From Sphingomonas montana (GTDB lineage: Bacteria; Pseudomonadota; Alphaproteobacteria; Sphingomonadales; Sphingomonadaceae), in contig NZ_KV887141.1 in assembly GCF_001956315.1 (NCBI RefSeq), forward strand, positions 1 through 64,000: a stretch of 64,000 nt of DNA, given 5' to 3'. Below the pieces are notes generated by a model. It was not told the DNA's origin. It was given only the letters and a program-made list of their open reading frames with translations, and did no database searches. Positions within the stretch are counted from its first letter, which is position 1. Every line of letters starts with the position of its first letter. Made by a program: the position numbers and the translations under genes. Shown piece by piece: positions 59,681 through 64,000 of this stretch.

Positions 59681-60106
59681 ATGGCGCGCAATCCGGGGCG
59701 GCCCCTCTCCCCCCATCTCACAATCTGGAAATGGGGCCCGCACATGCTGGTCTCGATCCTGCACCGCGCCACCGGCGTGGCGCTGGCGACGGGTGGCGCC
59801 ATGCTGTTCACCTGGTGGCTGTCGGCCATCGCGTCCGGGCCGGACGCCTATGCCAGCTTCTCGCGCTACGTGATCGATGCCGACGGCGCCGGCGGGCTGC
59901 CGATGGTCACGACATTGCTTGCGAAGATCGCGGCGGTCGGCCTGACCTGGGCCTTCTTCCAGCATATGGCGACCGGTGTTCGCCACCTCGTGCTGGACGT
60001 GGGTGCCGGCTACGAACTGCGGACCAACCGGATGTTCGCGAAGCTGACGATGGTCGCATCGACCGTGCTGACACTGATCCTGTGGATCTGGGCCTGGAGG
60101 AACTGA
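59681..60106 (+). CDS. sdhC: Succinate dehydrogenase cytochrome b556 subunit
   Basis: Membrane anchor of complex II that binds haem b and quinone. It starts RNPGRPLSPHLTIWKWGPHM and contains SILHRATGVALATGG, the SdhC signature, with a later haem histidine in MATGVRHLVLDVG. Three transmembrane helices. ATG 59681 follows ACAGGAAGG and gives 141 residues; a longer frame adds unlike sequence. Stop overlaps the sdhD start by one base. Confidence 0.94.
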   Translation: MARNPGRPLSPHLTIWKWGPHMLVSILHRATGVALATGGAMLFTWWLSAIASGPDAYASFSRYVIDADGAGGLPMVTTLLAKIAAVGLTWAFFQHMATGVRHLVLDVGAGYELRTNRMFAKLTMVASTVLTLILWIWAWRN

Positions 60107-60486
60107 TGGGGACCGGAACGAATATCGGCCGCGTCCGTGGCCTGGGATCCGCGCATCATGGTGCCATGCACTGGTGGCGGCAGCGGCTGACCGCGGGCGG
60201 CAACATCGTGACGATGGTGTGGTTCGTCGTGTCGCTGTTCCGCCTGCCGACGCTCGATCATGCGTCGGTCATGACGTGGCTGCAGGCGCCGTTCAATGCG
60301 GTGATGATGCTGCTGCTGATCGGATCGGTCTTCTACCATTTCCGGCTCGGGCTGCAGACGGTGATCGAAGATTATCAGCATGAGGGGTCGCGCTTCGTCG
60401 CGATCGTCCTACTTAACTTCTATACGATCGCACTTGCGGCGATCGCTGTCTTCTCGATCCTCAAGATCGCTTTCGGAGCCGCCTGA
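60106..60486 (+). CDS. sdhD: Succinate dehydrogenase membrane anchor subunit
   Basis: A 126-residue second anchor of complex [21 protein letters not shown] is the typical N-terminal block. Three hydrophobic helices follow, with [19 protein letters not shown] between helices two and three, the haem and quinone region. TGATG overlap with sdhC and a two-base gap to sdhA. Confidence 0.94.
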   Translation: MGTGTNIGRVRGLGSAHHGAMHWWRQRLTAGGNIVTMVWFVVSLFRLPTLDHASVMTWLQAPFNAVMMLLLIGSVFYHFRLGLQTVIEDYQHEGSRFVAIVLLNFYTIALAAIAVFSILKIAFGAA

Positions 60487-60488
60487 CC

Positions 60489-62276
60489 ATGGCCGAGGCC
60501 TATAAGATCATCGATCACGTCTATGACGCCGTTGTGGTGGGGGCCGGGGGTTCCGGCCTGCGCGCGACGATGGGGATCGCTGAATCGGGCCTTAAAACGG
60601 CCTGCATCACAAAGGTGTTTCCGACGCGCAGCCACACGGTCGCGGCGCAGGGCGGCATCGCCGCGTCGCTCGGCAACATGGGGCCGGATCACTGGACCTG
60701 GCACATGTACGACACCGTCAAGGGGTCGGACTGGCTGGGCGACCAGGACGCGATCGAATATCTGTGCCGCGAGGCCCCGGCCGCGGTGTACGAGCTGGAA
60801 CATGCCGGCGTGCCGTTCAGCCGCACGACCGAGGGCAAGATCTACCAGCGGCCGTTCGGCGGCATGATGCAGAACATGGGCGAAGGCCCGCCGGCCCAGC
60901 GCACCTGCGCGGCCGCGGACCGGACCGGCCATGCGATGCTGCATTCGCTGTATCAGCAGAGCCTCAAGTACGACGCCGACTTCTACATCGAGTATTTCGC
61001 GCTCGACCTCATCATGGAAGACGGCGAGTGCCGCGGCGTGATCGCGATGTGCATGGAAGACGGCACGATCCACCGGTTCCGCGCGCATTCGACCGTGCTG
61101 GCGACCGGCGGCTACGGGCGCTGCTACTTCTCCGCCACGTCGGCGCATACCTGCACCGGCGACGGCGGCGGGATGGTGCTCCGCGCCGGCCTGCCGTTGC
61201 AGGACATGGAATTCGTGCAGTTCCACCCGACCGGCATTTACGGCGCGGGCGTGCTCATCACCGAGGGTGCGCGCGGCGAGGGTGGCTATCTTACGAACTC
61301 AGAGGGCGAGCGGTTCATGGAACGCTATGCCCCGTCCGCAAAGGACCTCGCGTCGCGCGACGTCGTGTCCCGGTCGATGGCGATGGAGATCCGCGAAGGT
61401 CGCGGCGTCGGCAAGGACAAGGACCATATCTTCCTGCACCTGGATCACATCGATCCGGCCGTGCTGGCCGAGCGGTTGCCTGGCATCAGCGAGACGGGCA
61501 AGGTGTTTGCGGGCGTCGATTTGACGCGCCAGCCGCTGCCAGTGACGCCGACGGTGCATTACAACATGGGCGGCATCCCCTGTAACTATCACGGCGAAGT
61601 CGTGACTTTGCGCGACGGCAATCCGGATGCGGTCGTGCCCGGCCTGTTCGCGGTGGGCGAGGCGGCCTGCGTCTCGGTCCATGGTGCCAACCGGCTGGGG
61701 TCCAATTCGCTGATCGATCTGGTCGTCTTCGGCCGGGCAACCGGTCACCGGATCAACGAGATCACCAAGCCGGGGGCGCCGCACAAGCCGGCGTCGAAGG
61801 CGATGGACGATTTTGCGCTGACCCGGCTCGACCGGTTCCGTACATCGAACGGGGCGGACTCGACCGCCGCGATCCGGCTGGACATGCAGAAGACGATGCA
61901 GGCCCATGCCGCCGTGTTCCGCGACACCAAGCTGCTGAACGAGGGGATCGAGAAGATCGACCAGGTGCAGGCGCGGCTTGCCGACGTGGGCGTGGTCGAC
62001 CGTTCCCTTGTCTGGAATACCGATCTGATCGAGACGCTGGAACTCGACAACATGCTGCCGCAGGCGGTGGTGACGGTGCACAGCGCCGCGAACCGCCACG
62101 AAAGCCGCGGCGCACATATGCACGAGGATTATCCGGAGCGTCACGACGACGAGTGGATGAAGCACACGATCAGCTGGTTCGACAAGGGCCACGTAACGCT
62201 CGATTACCGACCGGTGCATGACTACACGCTCACCGACGACATCGAATATATCAAGCCCAAGGCACGGGTCTACTGA
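60489..62276 (+). CDS. sdhA: Succinate dehydrogenase flavoprotein subunit
   Basis: Catalytic FAD subunit of complex [22 protein letters not shown] binds [20 protein letters not shown] contains the histidine that carries covalent [43 protein letters not shown] and [20 protein letters not shown] are complete. Length 595 residues. A strong terminator begins nine bases past the stop, and sdhB does not follow; the complex still needs an iron-sulfur subunit from elsewhere. Confidence 0.97.
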   Translation: MAEAYKIIDHVYDAVVVGAGGSGLRATMGIAESGLKTACITKVFPTRSHTVAAQGGIAASLGNMGPDHWTWHMYDTVKGSDWLGDQDAIEYLCREAPAAVYELEHAGVPFSRTTEGKIYQRPFGGMMQNMGEGPPAQRTCAAADRTGHAMLHSLYQQSLKYDADFYIEYFALDLIMEDGECRGVIAMCMEDGTIHRFRAHSTVLATGGYGRCYFSATSAHTCTGDGGGMVLRAGLPLQDMEFVQFHPTGIYGAGVLITEGARGEGGYLTNSEGERFMERYAPSAKDLASRDVVSRSMAMEIREGRGVGKDKDHIFLHLDHIDPAVLAERLPGISETGKVFAGVDLTRQPLPVTPTVHYNMGGIPCNYHGEVVTLRDGNPDAVVPGLFAVGEAACVSVHGANRLGSNSLIDLVVFGRATGHRINEITKPGAPHKPASKAMDDFALTRLDRFRTSNGADSTAAIRLDMQKTMQAHAAVFRDTKLLNEGIEKIDQVQARLADVGVVDRSLVWNTDLIETLELDNMLPQAVVTVHSAANRHESRGAHMHEDYPERHDDEWMKHTISWFDKGHVTLDYRPVHDYTLTDDIEYIKPKARVY

Positions 62277-62284
62277 TCCGACGA

Positions 62285-62318
62285 GAGGCCCGGACCAGAT
62301 GGTTCGGGCCTCTTCGTT
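62285..62318 (+). terminator. Terminator after sdhA
   Basis: GAGGCCCG (62285-62292) pairs with CGGGCCTC (62305-62312), extended by ACC/GGT inside the loop, followed by TTCGTTT. It closes the sdhCDA transcript ahead of the two small genes. Confidence 0.75.
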
Positions 62319-62342
62319 TGGCGGGACTGGAAGGAAGCGGGC

Positions 62343-62570
62343 ATGGCTGGCGAGGACAGGATGCAATCCGGGCGCAGGCCTTGGCCGCGGACCGCGATGT
62401 ACATGATGATGGCACTGGTGCCGTTGCTGGCAGGTGGTTTCGTACGCCAAGTGCCGGCGATGGCGGGGCAGGACGCGGAGTTCTGGCAGGGGATCGTGGT
62501 CGGCCTGACGCTGCTGATCGGTATCGCCGGGCTGGTGCTGATGGTGCGCAGCACGCGTGGTGCTTCCTGA
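62343..62570 (+). CDS. Small two-helix membrane protein
   Basis: A 75-residue protein with a basic N-terminus, then hydrophobic segments MYMMMALVPLLAGGFV and IVVGLTLLIGIAGLVLMV. AAGGAAG precedes ATG 62343. No family recognised. Its stop overlaps the next start by one base (TGATG), so the two are coupled. Position after sdhA is noteworthy but not explained. Confidence 0.65.
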   Translation: MAGEDRMQSGRRPWPRTAMYMMMALVPLLAGGFVRQVPAMAGQDAEFWQGIVVGLTLLIGIAGLVLMVRSTRGAS

Positions 62571-62749
62571 TGGCCGAGGGTTTTGAGCGGCATCGCCAGC
62601 CCTGGACGCAGGACGAGATCCAGAAACTGCATAAGTTTGCGGCGAAGGGGATGGCGATGAAGGCCATTTCCAAGGCGCTGACGCGCAGCGAGGAGTCGAT
62701 CAAGGACCGCGCGAAGGTCGACGGGTTGAAGATTTCCAAGCTGCGTTAG
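62570..62749 (+). CDS. Small SANT/GcrA-like helix-turn-helix protein
   Basis: A 59-residue protein: RHRQPWTQDEIQKLHKFAAK, then MAMKAISKALTRSEESIKDR and AKVDGLKISKL. The spacing of Trp, the WTxDEIxxL start and an RSxxSIKxRA recognition helix resemble Myb/SANT-type or GcrA-like HTH domains. A DNA-binding role is likely. The overlap with the membrane protein gene suggests a joint function. It ends just before a repeat region. Confidence 0.7.
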   Translation: MAEGFERHRQPWTQDEIQKLHKFAAKGMAMKAISKALTRSEESIKDRAKVDGLKISKLR

Positions 62750-62834
62750 CCGGTGTGGGTTGGCTAGATGTTGGTCTGGACGTCTTCACACCGCGCTCGA
62801 GTGCGCCTGTTCTACCCCGGACACCCGCCCCAAC

Positions 62835-62899
62835 CTCGTTTGGTTCAAGCGTGTCGAGAACTTAACGCTGCGTTCTCGACAGGCTCGAACCAAACGGGG
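62835..62899. repeat. Dispersed palindromic repeat, family A (copy, complete)
   Basis: CTCGTTTGGTTCAAGCGTGTC at the left and GACAGGCTCGAACCAAACGGGG at the right are near reverse complements, with TCGAGAACT/GTTCTCGA inside. It closely matches the copy at 37961-38024. Confidence 0.85.
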
Positions 62900-62950
62900 T
62901 GGAGGTCGGGTTCGATGCGGTTCTGACTGTAAGCGTTGTGACGTTTGGCG

Positions 62951-62979
62951 GGTTCTCGACAGGCTCGAACCGAACGGAG
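62951..62979. repeat. Dispersed repeat, family A (half copy)
   Basis: GGTTCTCGACAGGCTCGAAC-CGAACGGAG is a right-half copy lying 50 bp after the complete copy at 62835-62899. Confidence 0.75.
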
Positions 62980-63017
62980 GGGGTGGGTCGGGCGAACGGT
63001 GTTACCGTCCGATCTCC

Positions 63018-63377
63018 CTACTGAACCCGGCACTCCACGCCCTTGGCGGACGCGACCGTCTCGCCGGGCTTGAGCGGGGAGAGGGTGGCCTGTTGCAAAC
63101 CGTGCGTCCACCATTGCCATTTGTCGCCCAGGTAGCGTGCGCCGTTGGTTTCAACGGCGGAACGCATTTCGGTGGTGCCGTCACCGATGTGGAGGGTGAG
63201 CGTTTCGGGGTCGATGAATACCGCGCGGACGGTGCGGCCGTCGGCGCAGAGGAAGCGCGCGCCCTGGCCCGCGTCGGATGCGGCGACCGGGGTGGCGGTA
63301 TCGACCATGTTGGTGCTGGCGGTCACGTCCTGACCGCCGCAGCCGGCGAGGAGGAGGAGGGGAGCCAGGCGCTTCAT
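63018..63377 (-). CDS. MliC-like membrane-bound lysozyme inhibitor lipoprotein
   Basis: A 119-residue protein with lipobox LLLLAGC near residue 13. Its C-terminal domain shows the MliC pattern ARFLCADGRTVRAVFIDPET, GARYLGDKWQWWTHGLQQATL and a last conserved Cys in KGVECRVQ. Such proteins bind and inhibit c-type lysozyme at the outer membrane. ATG 63377 lies seven bases after the amn stop, so it is likely cotranscribed with amn. Confidence 0.82.
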   Translation of the reverse strand: MKRLAPLLLLAGCGGQDVTASTNMVDTATPVAASDAGQGARFLCADGRTVRAVFIDPETLTLHIGDGTTEMRSAVETNGARYLGDKWQWWTHGLQQATLSPLKPGETVASAKGVECRVQ

Positions 63378-63384
63378 TGGAGCC

Positions 63385-64000
63385 TCATCGGAACGGGGGT
63401 TCGTCGAACGCGCGCAGCTTGCGGCTGTGCAGCTGGTCGCCCGCCGCGCGCAGTTCGCCGATCGCGGCGATGCCGATCCGGAGATGTTCCGAAATCGCGC
63501 GTTCGTAGAAACGGTTGGCCTGGCCCGGCAACTTGATCTCCCCGTGGAGCGGCTTGTCGGAAACGCAGAGCAGGGTGCCATAGGGGACGCGGAAGCGATA
63601 GCCCTGCGCCGCCAGCGTCGCGGACTCCATGTCGATCGCCACGGCCCGGCTCTGATTGAAGCGCAGTGCGGAGCGCGTGTAGCGCAGTTCCCAGTTGCGG
63701 TCGTCCGTCGTCACCACGGTGCCGGTCCGGAGCCGCGCCTTCAACGCCTCGCGGCTTTCGCCCGACACGATCTCCGCCCCGCGAACGAGCGCCTGCTGGA
63801 CTTCCGCAATGGGCGGAATCGGGATTTCGGGGGGCAGCACGTCGTCCATCACATGGTCGTCGCGCAGATAGGCGTGCGCCAGCACATAGTCGCCGATCCG
63901 CTGACTCATCCGCAGGCCGCCGCAGTGGCCGATCATCAGCCAGGCCTCGGGCCGCATGACGGCCAGATGGTCGGTGATCGTCTTGGCGTTGGACGGGCCG
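63385..64000 (-). CDS. amn: AMP nucleosidase, C-terminal part (runs off the right edge)
   Basis: Splits AMP into adenine and ribose 5-phosphate. The visible 204 residues begin inside GPSNAKTITDHLAVMRPEAW and include MIGHCGGLRMSQRIGDYVLA, then VAIDMESATLAAQGYRFRVP with the nucleoside-phosphorylase-type DMES motif, and GTLLCVSDKPLHGEIKLPGQ. The end AISEHLRIGIAAIGEL fits. The 5' end lies beyond 64000. Downstream on the same strand is the MliC-like gene. Confidence 0.92.
   Translation of the reverse strand, partial: GPSNAKTITDHLAVMRPEAWLMIGHCGGLRMSQRIGDYVLAHAYLRDDHVMDDVLPPEIPIPPIAEVQQALVRGAEIVSGESREALKARLRTGTVVTTDDRNWELRYTRSALRFNQSRAVAIDMESATLAAQGYRFRVPYGTLLCVSDKPLHGEIKLPGQANRFYERAISEHLRIGIAAIGELRAAGDQLHSRKLRAFDEPPFR

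Overview
This 64 kb, high-GC window reads as a chromosomal segment of an alphaproteobacterium of the order Sphingomonadales, most likely Sphingomonas or a close relative. The case rests on gcrA at the left edge, an alphaproteobacterial pyruvate dehydrogenase E1 pair with the lipoyl domain on the beta subunit, petABC, trmFO, an argD-argF-hslO block, a queCE pair, a Tad-type pilin/VWA group and many small proteins typical of sphingomonads. Nearly all of it is core metabolism and information processing. No prophage, IS transposase, CRISPR array, rRNA or tRNA gene was recognised.

Layout. 1-2.3 kb: gcrA (partial), an ABC-2 permease, and two accessory genes (a PIN-like protein and an orphan with AT-richer codons). 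2.3-7.5 kb: argD, argF, hslO, then queC-queE for queuosine. 7.7-11.3 kb: two exported proteins (one methionine-rich lipoprotein), lipB, a membrane protein and a GNAT acetyltransferase. 11.3-15.7 kb: hemF and trmL diverging from the cytochrome bc1 operon petABC. 15.7-22.1 kb: a TonB-like domain protein, MaoC hydratase, ogt, ychF, a DUF4142 protein, a secreted orphan, pth and rplY. 22.3-25.7 kb: glyQ-glyS, with glyS carrying an in-frame insertion of a dispersed palindromic repeat. 25.9-28.9 kb: a DUF4170 protein, an MlaC-like lipid carrier and a four-gene YqjD/YqjE-like operon. 29-33.3 kb: eno, an FtsB-like protein, pdhA, pdhB. 33.3-36.6 kb: two TadE-like pseudopilins and a TadG-like VWA protein. 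36.7-40.4 kb: a degenerate squalene/phytoene synthase, an EF-hand protein, trmFO, DUF952 and a DUF333-like lipoprotein. 40.4-48 kb: gyrA, an SDR, yaaA, a TPR protein, folE, and a hydrolase-TPR fusion. 48-54.2 kb: rpsF-rpsR-rplI facing away from fabD-fabG-acpP-fabF-mltG. 54.3-58 kb: argC, an NlpC/P60 hydrolase, a MarR regulator and an M17 aminopeptidase. 58-64 kb: a soluble chemotaxis-type sensor, sdhCDA (without sdhB next to it), two small genes, an MliC-like lipoprotein and the 3' part of amn.

Functionally, central carbon flow and respiration are well represented: enolase, pyruvate dehydrogenase E1, succinate dehydrogenase and the bc1 complex. So are fatty acid synthesis leading to lipoate (acpP, fab genes, lipB, which feeds the PdhB lipoyl domain) and arginine synthesis split over two loci (argDF and argC). 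Translation is covered by glyQS, pth, rplY, rplI, rpsR, rpsF, trmFO, trmL and queCE. Many genes sit in tight ATGA or TGATG overlaps, so translational coupling is common here.

The most unusual material is in the repeats. At least three families of GC-rich palindromes are scattered between genes. One has entered the glyS reading frame and adds about 39 residues. Another cluster appears to supply the whole upstream end of a lipoprotein gene behind gyrA. Other points of interest are the YqjDEK-like operon, an alpha/beta-hydrolase fused to TPRs, a globin-like chemosensor that seems to lack its haem histidine, and two small genes standing where sdhB would be expected.
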